Source of the DNA: Nelumbo lutea
Taxonomy: Eukaryota > Streptophyta > Magnoliopsida > Proteales > Nelumbonaceae
DNA length: 64,000 nt
Assembly: GCA_022828595.1 (NCBI GenBank)
Contig: JAKGHH010000007.1
Span: 41,277,973 to 41,341,972, forward strand
Direction: 5' to 3'
Shown: positions 26,376 through 37,700 of the stretch, piece after piece
Position numbering within the stretch: the first letter of the stretch is position 1
How the letters are laid out: every line of letters begins with the position of its first letter
Notes under the pieces: model-generated
The model's database searches: none
Seen by the model: only the letters and a program-made list of their open reading frames with translations
Told to the model about the DNA's origin: nothing
Translations under genes and position numbers: made by a program

Positions 26376-27555
26376 GAAGAGTAATCCAATGAATTGAGGA
26401 TTCCATCTTTTGTGAAACATTCCATTTTTTCTTTAGAAAAGTGGCCTAATCTTTTATGCCACATAATGAATGAATTCTCATTCCCTCAATTTCTTTTATT
26501 TCTGACTATATAGTTTTCATGCAAGCTATATTGGCCATAAGCAAAGATAAAGTGCAATTTAATCTTATAAAGATTTTTGCATAACACACCACACTCAACT
26601 TTAATAGAATTATGAAGTAGAGTGAAACTTTTGTTCTTAAACTTAAAAGCTAAAGGAATCAAGTTTAGGAACTAAAATAAGGTTTCTCTTAAATGTAGGT
26701 ACATAAATTGTATCTACTAAGTCTAGATGAAAGTCGGTATCCAAAATGAGACAATATGTCCCTACGACTTCAACATCTATCTCTATTCCATTGCCAACGG
26801 TTATGGTGCATTCTCCCTTATGCATCTATTGATTTGTCAGAAAGCCCTATAGAGAAACTACAACATGAGTTGTAGTGCCTATATCCACCCATCATGTATT
26901 AGATGGTGCGCTAACCAAATAGGATTCAGAAAACTTAAAGGCAGAATTCTTACCTTTCTTGTTGAGCCATGCCACATATTTGGGGAATTCTTTCTTTATG
27001 TGTCCCTTCTTTTTATAAAAGAAGTAACGAGCTTTATGATCCCCACCTTCTGTAAATATGGCCTTTTCTTTTCCCTTCCTTCAAACATTTCACTTTTAAG
27101 CCTTTTCTTCTTCTTGAATACACATGGCGTTCAGCTCACTCATGTTCTATTTCTCTTTTTGCGTATTATAGTTGATCTTAAATTGATCAAATTGTGTAGG
27201 AAGAAAAATCATAATGAAGTGCACAAGAAAACCTTTGGATATTTTCATATCCATTCCTTTTATTCGGTTTGCCTTGTCACTCATCTTCATAATGTTCTCA
27301 CGTACCCCACTACGACCATTTGCTTTTAAATAATCCATTTGCTTTCCTATTAGTGGAGCCAACAAAGTGTTTTTCTATTGCCTTTAAATAATCCATTTGC
27401 TTTCCTATTAAAGAATTGCACCACAAATTGCAATGGAAGTGGTGATCATTATGATCATAAGACTTATCCAATTAGAGCGTTCCCACTTTTCATAAAGTGC
27501 CTTTTTCTCACTATTATTGGCATCAATAGTTTTAGTGAGTTTTTTCTATTCTAAT
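26376..27555 (-). pseudogene. Copia Gag to GAG-pre-integrase remnant
   Basis: Minus strand from 27555: Gag with SEKKALYEKWERSNWISLMI, GVRENIMKMSDKAN, MDMKISKGFLVHFIMIFLP and QFDQFKINYNTQKEK; then protease-side ITVGNGIEIDVEVVGTY and IYVPTFKRNLILVPKLD; then the pre-integrase motif MWHKRLGHFSKEKMECFTKD near 26400-26490. It is a different family from the 4-18 kb block. A ~33 bp segment (AAATAATCCATTTGCTTTCC) is duplicated at ~27325 and ~27385. Multiple frames; dead. Confidence 0.85.
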
Positions 27556-27700
27556 AGGAAGGTCCAAATCCATGCACAGACCACCCAACTAGACGGCCAT
27601 CGTTATTTATCTAACTAACTAGTTCGTCGTGACTTTGTAGAGTTTGGATCTTTTCATGGTGAAGAGGTTTGTGCCGTTTGGTCGAGTTCAGTGGAAATCA

Positions 27701-28121
27701 CTTGAATGAGGGGTCCAGATGTAGTAGGTACGTTAGGTAAGCACAATGAGTGAGCACGTAATAGTTGTATGAAACATGTCCAAATTAATGTGTCTTTCAT
27801 CCAAACTTTTTTGTTCCATTAGACAAAAATTATCCATTATTTTATTATTTTTGTCAAAATAATTAAATATAAAAAACAATGAAAAAATAAAACATAAATG
27901 AGTCCCAACTCCCAACATGTTTAGGTTTTCCTTTTTCATTGTTTTTATTTTTAATTATTCTGATTAAGATAATAAAATAATAGATATTTTCTGTCTAACA
28001 GAACAAAAATGTTTGGATGAAATGCACATTAACTAGGACGTGTGTCACACAGCTATTATATGCTCAGCCATTATGCTTACCTAACGTGCCTAGTATATGC
28101 AGATCCCTGAATGAGTGTTTC
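27701..28121. repeat. Foldback element (~420 bp)
   Basis: The left arm GTACGTTAGGTAAGCACAAT ... TTTCATCCAAAC is mirrored by the right arm GTTTGGATGAAATGCAC ... GCTTACCTAACGTGC. The arms are 150-190 bp, imperfect, around a short A/T-rich centre near 27910. MITE-like, no coding capacity. Confidence 0.8.
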
Positions 28122-28405
28122 ACTAGCTCTTGTAAAAAGTAATGAAGGTATTTTTGGGTCAGTTAGGTTTTAACAAAAAAATTATATGAAAAAAAAAGGA
28201 GAAAATTTAGTGAGGCATTTTAGTAATTTAATGCTTTTCGTTATCTGATTTAACAACCGAGAGGTATTTGTCACAATTTAAAAAAGTTAAGGGTGTTTGT
28301 CACAAATTATAAGAGGTCTTTGTCATTGACTCCATGCTACAGGGGAATTTTTGTAATTTACCGAAAATTTTCAAGGGGTAATTGCCACTGCCCAAAGTAG
28401 TTCAT

Positions 28406-28645
28406 CTAAAGTATAAAATGAAAAACGTCATCGATTTCGTTGGTTGCACCTGTGATCCTTGACCCCGTTCCCCCGTTAAGATTCTCCACACTGAATTAGG
28501 TGAAGACAAAAATAAAAAAAGAAACAAAGAAAGCTCTGCCAAACTCGTCACTAAAACAGCTGCGATGCTTGGACTCTTTCCCTAGATTGAATCTTGTGTA
28601 ATATCTATCCATAAAAAATCGAGTGTTCGAACTTTATTCGGTTAA
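28406..28645 (+). promoter_or_regulatory. Putative STR1 proximal promoter and 5' UTR
   Basis: About 240 bp remain between the inverted-repeat transposon edge (~28405) and the ATG. No convincing TATA box at a sensible distance was seen; the only A/T-rich candidate, near 28608-28618, is about 30 bp from the ATG and would leave almost no leader. Role assigned by position only. Confidence 0.4.
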
Positions 28646-28747
28646 ATGGCACCTCCCCTTCTCACAAGGTCGCTAGGTAGACTTCGGGCGATTCGTTTTT
28701 CGATTGCTTATTCACAGAAGCCACAAATATACAGTTCTTTTGTTAAT
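28646..28747 (+). CDS. STR1: STR1 exon 1: start codon and mitochondrial presequence
   Basis: 34 codons beginning [19 protein letters not shown], rich in Arg, Ser and Leu with no acidic residue, which is typical of a mitochondrial presequence. The TAA at 28643-28645 is in frame immediately upstream, so translation cannot start further 5' in this exon. The donor is AAT|GTAAGTG (phase 0), a strong plant donor. The presequence is the least conserved part of the family, so the exon is assigned by frame, splice site and composition rather than by homology. Confidence 0.85.
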
Positions 28748-31700
28748 GTAAGTGTTCGAATCTCTGTTTCCAATCCTTGAAAGCATGTATTCGTTTATCG
28801 ATATGTAGCATAAAATTGGTCGGTTTTGATTCTTATCATCGATATTGAGCCTCTATAATGGGCTTCTGCATTACTACCTCTTCATGATTGGGCACACTCG
28901 AATGATCGATTTCTCTGCGTTGGGTTTCATGATTTCTGGTTATTACTTTTTTTTTTTACACTTTGTACGATGGTTCGACAATGCAAATTCTTTTGGTCCG
29001 TGGGTTTGTTCCGAAATTATTTTCTTTTTAGCATTCTGTGATTCTTTGCTAACGCGTTTATTTTTTATTTTGTTTAACTTGATCATAGTGTTTATTTACA
29101 TAGATAAATGAATTTTGAGAATGCCTTTTACTTTCTAGGATTGATGTCTTTTCCCCGCCACCGCTAAATGATTGCCTTTAAGAACTCTACTGATTCTGGA
29201 CTGTCCTTGGTTGCCCAAATCTTTTTTTTTTTTTTTTGTCTTTTTCCTTGTTTTGGCTGATCTCTTATAGTCTTATGTTGCTTTTTTTCCCCTCTAGAGG
29301 AAAGCATTTTGCAGACAGGTTGACATTTCTTCTTTGTTGCCAAATATTGGTTTGGCTCGTTGTGCAATGGCTTCTTCAATATCTGGATCAAAAGCTGTAT
29401 TCTCAACTCAATCTGTGTCTACTAAGGAACCTGTTGTTTCTGTTGATTGGCTTCATGCTAACCTCAGGGTGCCTGATGTTAAGGTGCTTTCTTGTTGCAA
29501 CTGTATCTATATCTTCCTTTTTCATTTTCAAATTTGGTTAATGAATCTTTTCACTTGTTAGAAAAATTCTCTGCATTGTTTATGGGCAAGTGGTTAGTTT
29601 TGTTCAATCGTCATCAAGGGTTAATTCTTTTTCAGAGTAATATGAATTTCTTTCTTCTTGCTTTTGGCAACAAAGTCAGCAAAAGAAGGGCATGGGAAAG
29701 TACATAAGGTATTTAAAATGCAATATATACATGTATGTGTGTGAATATGTATAGTTGTTAAGCCCTCTGTGTACCTTGCACATTGAAGGTAAATCCTTTT
29801 TATTTATTAAAACTTCTACACAAAATCATAGGTTCACAACTATCCACTACAAAAGGTGAATTAAGGAGTGAACGTTTAGAATCTAAAGTTTATTTATTTT
29901 TTGATAAACGAGTTTTAGAATCCAAAGATTCAAGAGATGGGAATATGAAACAATAATTTATTACTAATATATGTACATAATGTACTTTTTACTTGAAGGA
30001 AAATAATCATCGAGGAGAATCAATTATTATATTATTATTGAATTGGATGTGCAAAGGTGTCCTTGAAAAATTGGGATTTAGTTGCACAGTGCCCTTTTTT
30101 ATAGGTAAAAGACCATTACCCAATGTTGGTCCAAGCTATCTGGTGTCTTGGGAGGGGTGAACTGGATACGATGCTAACCTTTGGCCTTTTTCTTTCTGCA
30201 CAAAATTGCCATTCTCAGAATTGAACTTGTGTTCTCACACTTTTCAGCTGTTTCACTTGGTCAAACAACCAAAAGATTCTGAGTTTGATACTCCTGGATA
30301 CAGTTGTAGTTTTCTTAGATCGAATATTGCTCTGTCAAAATTACTGCAAGAAATGATCTACAATTAAGTGTTGAATCATAAGCCAGCCATCCTAAGATCT
30401 CTCTCTCTTACCGCCTTAGACATTTCAAATTTGAAAATATGAGGAAGTTGGGTGATCAATTCATCCTGATGGTTGAGGAGAAATAGCATTTGATTATATA
30501 CTTCCACCTGTAGTTGGCTTGAGAGGCAGGTTGTTTCAAACTAAGGACCAACCTGTGGCTGGGTTTTGTTTGGAGAGACAAGGTTGCTTAGGTCCCGCCA
30601 CTCCAAATCAGAGCTTTGCACAAGAAAAGGTATGTGAGTTGCTGTGATTAATGCAAAAAAAGGTATGTTCCCTGACATGTTATCTTGTGAAGGGATGATC
30701 CATGGCAAATGAATAAATCATCTTTTTATCTCCTGAATTTATGTTTCCGAGGCTTAGGGGCATCCCCTTTCTTTGATATCTCCATTCTTTTTGAGGCAAA
30801 GTTCTTTTCTCCTCCTACCATAAGATGGAAATCTCATGGAGATGTATCTATGCTGCAGTTGTTTGTAGCATGTAGGAAGATTTTGATTGGGAAATCTTGC
30901 ACAAAGAAATTAAATACTTATGAGATGTTTCAATCAATGCAGCATTTCTCATTGTGTGTGGGAATTATTATTTGCTCTTTTTGACTACAGGTGGTCCCTG
31001 TGCATTGACATGGAAAACCCATTTAAGACTTCACTCTTTAATCCAAGAAGAAGGGTTTTAAGGTTTTGTGGAGGTGTACAAGAGCTGCCATCCTATGGAC
31101 TCTGTAGGAAGAGAGAAATGTGAGAATTTTCAATGAAAAGCAAAGACTTAAGGAGGCAGCTATTAGGACTGGTCTATCAAGAATGGTGAATTGGATTAAA
31201 ACCCTTGAATTGTTTGCACCTTTTCCAAAAATGATATAATTAGAGGGTGTCAGGTTATAGCAAATTCTTTCATGTCAAGGGTTGTTAATCGAAGGGAGTG
31301 GACTTCTTCTATATTGAACCAAATTAAGTTCAGTTTTGATGTTCGCAGCCTTGGAAATCCTGGTCCAGTAGGAATAGGAGGATGCTTTAGAGACAGTGTA
31401 GGTTTCATTTTATTGATTTTCTCAGGGCTGATAGGTGTGTGTAACTCTCCAAGGGCAGAATTGCTTGCTGCAATTCAGAGCCTAGAATTGGGAAGAGCTT
31501 GAATGTACAGAACGTAGTGGTTGAAAGGGAGTCAAAGACAGTAGTGAAATGGCTAAATAATGACAGCACTTCAGAGCCTAAGCTTTGTATTGTACACAAC
31601 ATTCTTTGATCATATTCAATAAAATTTCACTGTTACTTATCAGGGGAAAAAAGTTTCAATTGATTCAAAAAGATTGGGTTTTGCCCCTTCATATGTGCAT

Positions 31701-34700
31701 CTTGGGAAGGGGCGGTTAGTGGTGAATATATTTTTTGATCATTAAGTACTCAAATTTTATATTAGTTGTAGAAAAGATGATGGACAACATTTCAATGGTT
31801 TTGAACTGAGTACAACCAATATGGTGCTAAGATAGCACCAACCAACAAGTGCTACTCAATTAAACAACAAGAAGGGAAACACTAAAACAAACAAGCTCAG
31901 ATCTCCTCATCAAAATAATCTTCCTTCCCTCCTTCCTCTTTAATAAAAGAAAAATTTATTAAAGAAAAAAGGGAAACTGAGTACAACCAATATGGTACTA
32001 AGATAGCACCAACCAACAAGTGCAAAACAAGCATACTCAATTAAACAAGAAGGGAAACACTAAAACAAACAAACTCAGATCCCCTCATCAAAATAATCTT
32101 CCTTCCCTCCTTCCTCATTCCAAGTTTCTCCCCCTTCCCCAACTCTGGTTTTCTTAAGACTCTCGTCCCTCTTATTTTCTCGTAGTCCTCTAAAGGACTT
32201 CTCAAAAAAGCCTCACCTCCCAAGAAGAAAAGACCCAAAGACTTGCCAACCTCTACCTCCCTGTCAACAAGCACACGTAGATCAACTCTTCCTTGTTGCT
32301 CCTCCTCCCCTTTTGATCCCCCCCCTTAAGAGTATTCAAAGGTAAATCAGGGCTTCTTTCAGGATTCTACACCTTCTAACCTTCCCAAATGTAGCCTCAA
32401 GCCTTGTACTTCTGGGTTTAATTCTTTTTCTTTTGCACAATTTTTAAAATTTGTTAGTCAGGCCTGCCACCACAAGGCCATCTTTCAGACACGAGAACAC
32501 TTTAGTAACATACACTAAATGGGTTTTATTTGCAGCCCTTGATTTTTTTCAGATCTCCCAATGAAGCTTCAAACTCAGAATTTTTGAATTCCTTCCTCCT
32601 ACGCCCTAAATCTACACCCAGCTTTCCAACCAGCAACTTCTGCAACCAGAGTATTCCCACCATCTTCATCAAAAATGTCTTCATATTAAGATCAGCACAA
32701 ACAAAAGCCACACTATATCTGTGCTGCACCTGCCCCATCCTCCTTGTCTTCTTTGGCTTACCCTTCCTAGTTCTCACCTCCCCCTCCACAACCAAGACCA
32801 CTCCATTTCCAAAGCAAACCACGACCCCCTTCTCCACCCCTGAAAGAAACCAACTCCCATTCCACATACTTTGTCCCTATGTGCCTGAACTGGGGCACCA
32901 AGAGAAGATACACAACCACATTGAGGTTCTGACTCCTGTGGCAGAACTGTGACTTCATCTTCCTGTGGCAGAACTGTGACTTCATCTTCCTGTGGCTCAC
33001 CATTGAAGAACCGAACTAAGCATCCTGCTGGCTGGTTGAAAACATGGGCTTGAACATGAGAAGATTCACCAGGATTATTAGCACCATTTGAAGCAACACT
33101 CCTAAGATTCGAGCTAGCAAACTTCGTAATCACCCAGACCCATTTTTCATTCCTTCTTTTTCGAATGTTACATACGACCTTTCCCCTTATCGAGATGCCT
33201 CTCACCTTAAAACCAGAAAAAAGACTTAACTCTGAGCCTACTCTTCTTATGCCCCCTTATCTTATCTGCTCTAGAAACAAATCTGGAAGTTAAGATATTC
33301 TTATCAAAATGGTGGTTCCCACTCAACTGTTTAAATCCATCGAGAGCCAGGGAAGACTTTTCATCTCCGTCTTGAAAGATCCCCATTAGGCTCTTCAACT
33401 CCTTCCCTTCTCTCAAGGTTCTCCGCCACGTGTCCATTAAATAAAACCACCTCATCCCTCTCGCTGAAATTACCTTTCTACCCCCAAACGCCCCTGCCCA
33501 TCGTCTTCCACCTCTGGATATCTCTTTGTCTTCCTTCTATGCTCTCATCTTTGTAAAATATGTATAGTTCCTGTTTTTTCTAATAGAAATGATATTTCAT
33601 GTTTCTGAATTCTGATAAAAAAATGAAATTTGTTTTAAATCCATATCCATACAATTGATTACAAGATACCCTATGCCTATTGGATCAGTCACTTTGAGAG
33701 AACATGGTGACTAACTTGAACTCTGATACCGACTGATATAGGATTGATGAATGATTGAATGCCTTTTGATGATAAAACTTATGGTTGTTGATGACTGTAA
33801 TGGGTTCTTGAAGGATAAGAAAAGAAATAGTGAGAGAAAGAAGAGAGAGGAAACCTAGAATCACTCGAAGGCATGGGAATCACTCACCATAGGTAGCATA
33901 GTCTGTAGGAACTAAATTGAACTTCATTGATCTTTGTGTAAAACGTTCATACATATTAATAGATTATTATAAGATCCTAGTAGGATTCATAAATAGAAAC
34001 CTACTAAATTGCCACTATACTATTGCAATTCAAAGACACTTTTCTTTTTGGTAGAACCAATAACCCTACTTATTTAATGACTGAAACGTTTAACATAAAC
34101 CAACTAGAAGACAAATCAAACTAATAGACTAGGCCCCACAGGCCCATGTTAAAATGACCAAAATATCTTAACTAGATATATCAAACTAATATATTAGGCT
34201 CCACAGGCTCATGTTAAAATGACCAAAACACCCTTACTGTCCAAAAATACAGGAATACATAAAAATTCAGAAAACTCCAAGCTTGACTCTTCAGTTCCTG
34301 CATCAAAGCTATTGTTATTGTATTAAGTATTATTATGACCTAGCCATGAAAATACATATGCTTCTATTTACTTTCTTCAGCTTCTGATGTTTGGTTTGCT
34401 ACATTAAGGTGTTAGATGCTTCCTGGTACATGCCAGATGAGCAGAGGAATCCATTTCAAGAATACCAGGTACTGATGTTGATTTCTTATTGACTTTTGAA
34501 CTTTTTTTTAAGGGTTAATTACTTATATATACCCTGTATGTTTGAGAAGCTACTTATATATACCCTGAACTTTCAAAACCAACTTAAACATGCCTTTTTG
34601 GATGGCCCCACATAACATAAATAGGCCCTCCAATGAAACGCTTAGGACCTTTGTAGCCATCATTAAAATTTTTGATAATTCCAAGTTTATCCTTCTATTT

Positions 34701-37700
34701 TGAAAGCACTGTTGATCTTCTACTTCAAATTTCTGAACTGAAACCCTAGACTGATCTTTCTACTCTTCTACTCCACAAATTTAAGTTATTGACCAAGGCT
34801 TCCATTTAAGTATTATGTATTTTGCATTGTTTCTTTGTATTAGCTATAACATTCTCCAGTATATTGTATTATTGTTTTACCTGCAGTTCAGGTCCAACTT
34901 GTGGCATTGACTTTAGTGTTTATTATTTTATACAGGTTGCACACATTCCTGGTGCTTTATTCTTTGATGTAGATGGAATATCAGATCAAACTACAAATGT
35001 GAGATTTTTTCCCTTGGCATATATCACATGTTTTCCACATTTATACAGAGGTTCTAATATATCTTACTAAAGTAAAAAAGAGTGGTGATTAGGACATGTA
35101 CTGCTTTTGTAAATGGAGCATATCCCTTGTGAAAAGACAAAAGGTACCCCTATTAATCCCTTGTGGAAAGAAAATACCCCTATTAATATTAGCACTAGGG
35201 TATTCCTGTCTGTTAAAAACTTGAAATAAGGAATTTTGCCTATATACTTTGGATATGCCTGGTTTATTAACAATGGGATCTCCTCCAATCACCATGTAAA
35301 GAATTTTGATTACCTTTTAAACAGAGAGATTTGCCTTTTGTATGTTGTAACTAATCATAAAAAGAAAAAAAGAAGAGTTGTACATTATTCTTAATTCTTC
35401 AAATTCATAATTATTGTGAACCAAGTGTCTTTGCATAGTTTATATTTTATTTAAATAAAACACCCTATTTACAATTATAAACAAATCCTCTTTACTCAAG
35501 CTAGTGGTTGGAGTTCAGCAATTTCAACTGGCTTATCAAATGACCCCCAAAAAATTAAATCATATTCTTATAACAAAGACCATGAGAGACCCAGCATCTG
35601 TGGGTGCTAGGGAAAAGGCCCTTGTTTTGATGTTCAATGTTGAAAAGAGTAGACTCTCTGGTATATTCAGAATTCAGAAAGCCCCAAGAAGATGAATTAG
35701 TTAAATTTATTATTGTTCCTGAGATGAAGATGGAAAGGTTCGTGGAAGCTGCAAGATGGAGGAAAGCTTTGATGATTGAAGCTAAGGACTTTATCTTTGA
35801 AGAAATCATGATTAAAGGGTTGTCAAGCTTGAAGATTAGGGAGGCTAAGAAAGCTATGGTTCAGCTGGAAGGTTTCGAAGGGATTGAATGGCTGAAGAAG
35901 TTTGTAATGGGAGCAAGTTCTAAAGGTAAACAACTAAATAAGGAGTTTGACTTAGAAGAAAGAAAGAGGTATGTGCTGGAATTTAAAAAGAATGCCAAAG
36001 ATTTCTACAAGGGGGATTTTCTGTGGCAGGTGTCTATTGCTAGAGCAATTGCGTGGTGCTTTTCATCTCAGCATACATCTGCTCTAGGCAACCGAACCGA
36101 TCTTCAAAGTCATAAACCTTGTGGGACAAAAACTCAATATCAGCTCGACTGCTCTTCTTGAATTATTTCTTTAGGGTTCACCTCCTTTTTGACATTGGTG
36201 TGTTGCTCCTCTGGGACTGGGGAAAGGTTGATCCTTCTGGGAACCATCTTTGCGATCAAGGACTTAACCAGAGATTCTAATGTAAGCTGGTTGTGGTAAG
36301 GCAGCAAAGAGATGGTCTCCTTGAAAGGTGAAGATGATTGAGGATTGGTGCGGGGGAGAAAGAGAATTGCTGGAGAACAGGGAATGGAAAGGTTGTGGAA
36401 GCTTGTAGGTTGGGGATCTAGAGACAACTCTCGTGTGTGGGTTCTTGTGTTTCTCCTTTTTTTAGAGGAGATTCCAAAGCAAGCCATAAGGAGAAACGTC
36501 CAAATTAGGACATTCCCTTGATAAGGAAGAGGATCGGGATTCTCGGGTTCTAATTGGGAAAGCCATATTGGGGTTTTGCTATGTGTTTAGTGGGAATCTT
36601 CTGGGACTACGATTTCTCCTCCCTTAGGATTCTCACATGGTACGTTTTGGCTACAGAGCCTTGATGGGTTTTTTTGCCATGTGACGAGGACAAAGTTCTT
36701 CTGGAAGTGTTGACCTATCTAAGCAACATGGCAGTCACGATGGGGTGAGCCATTTGTAGCCAATCGCAGAGAGTAGGGGAATATGCTTCGTCTGGCTCTG
36801 TCTGGCTATGGGTGAGGGTGACTTGCATTTGCTTCTTGGGTCGTCCATCGGCCATCCAGAGGGTCTCTAGTGACTCATTATTTTTATGTTACTGGTCGTC
36901 ATGCTACTTATCACAGATGCTTTATCATTGTATCTTGTACCATTACAATCCTCACTGCAACTTGGATTCCCTGTGTGCTTGTAGTTCCTGGTTTTTATCA
37001 CAACCTCTACGATACCAGGCTACATGTACTTACACTCACAACACCTTACAAGGTAATTTTTGGCACTTTTCCTAAATTTCTCAAGTTTGTAAGGTATGAT
37101 GTTTGCTTTGGCAATTCTGTTCTTTTTTGGGAAGATGTTTGTGGGTACTCAACCTCTAAAAGACCGCTTCCCCTCTCTTTATTTTGTCTCCCTCTTTAAA
37201 TAGGTGCTTGTTTCAAGGTTCCTTTCTCCCCTGGTTCTCCTATTGACTTTAAATTGTGACTTTGGGTTTTGTAGAGGTTTAAGGGACCGGATGATGAAGT
37301 ATGCTTGTGTCCATAGTTGTCAAGGTGCCCTTGGAGGCTCGCCTCGCCCAGTCGCCAAGTAGTTTTGCATGCTGTGTAATAAAATACTTTTATATTATTT
37401 TTTTGAGATTATAATTATAAAATAGACATTATTAAAGAAAAATATTCATTTTTTGTGTTTATAAACTGATTTCTTTTTATTATCTTCTTATTTGTTAGGG
37501 TTTAATCAACACAAACATTGCTAACTGCTGTATTGAACCCTCAATGACTTCAAAATCTGAACCAATAAGTAAGGGAAGAACTTAAAATTTTGTCTAATCA
37601 ACACATTTCTTCATCTTTTCCTTCTTCCACCTTTTCTTTCTTTTCCTATAACAAAAATAGGGGTTCAGCCCCTATATTTTTTGAATTTTCTTTCCTTTCT

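Larger units (their letters stand above)
24205..28405. mobile_element. Nested element(s) with long terminal inverted repeats, Mutator-like in appearance
   Basis: The inner pair is 24703-24835 (GGGTTAATTACAAGGACCCC ... GGGTCAATGGCAAAGACC) against the reverse complement of 28230-28362 (GGTAAATTACAAAAATTCCC ... GAGTCAATGACAAAGACC). The outer pair is 24205-24300 against the reverse complement of ~28363-28405 (CTTTGGGCAGTGGCAATTACC against CTTTAGGGCTAGTGGAAATTACC). Long TIRs opening GGGTAAATTAC are typical of non-autonomous Mutator-like elements in plants. No transposase was seen; the interior is a copia LTR, a copia remnant and a foldback element. No clear 9 bp target duplication was found. Confidence 0.5.

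Noticed and set aside
32526..33205. Overlapping open frames on both strands at 32.5-33.2 kb as possible genes
   Set aside because: No recognised domain, a 27 bp tandem duplication inside the frame, and LINE-like surroundings; kept only as an unassigned region.
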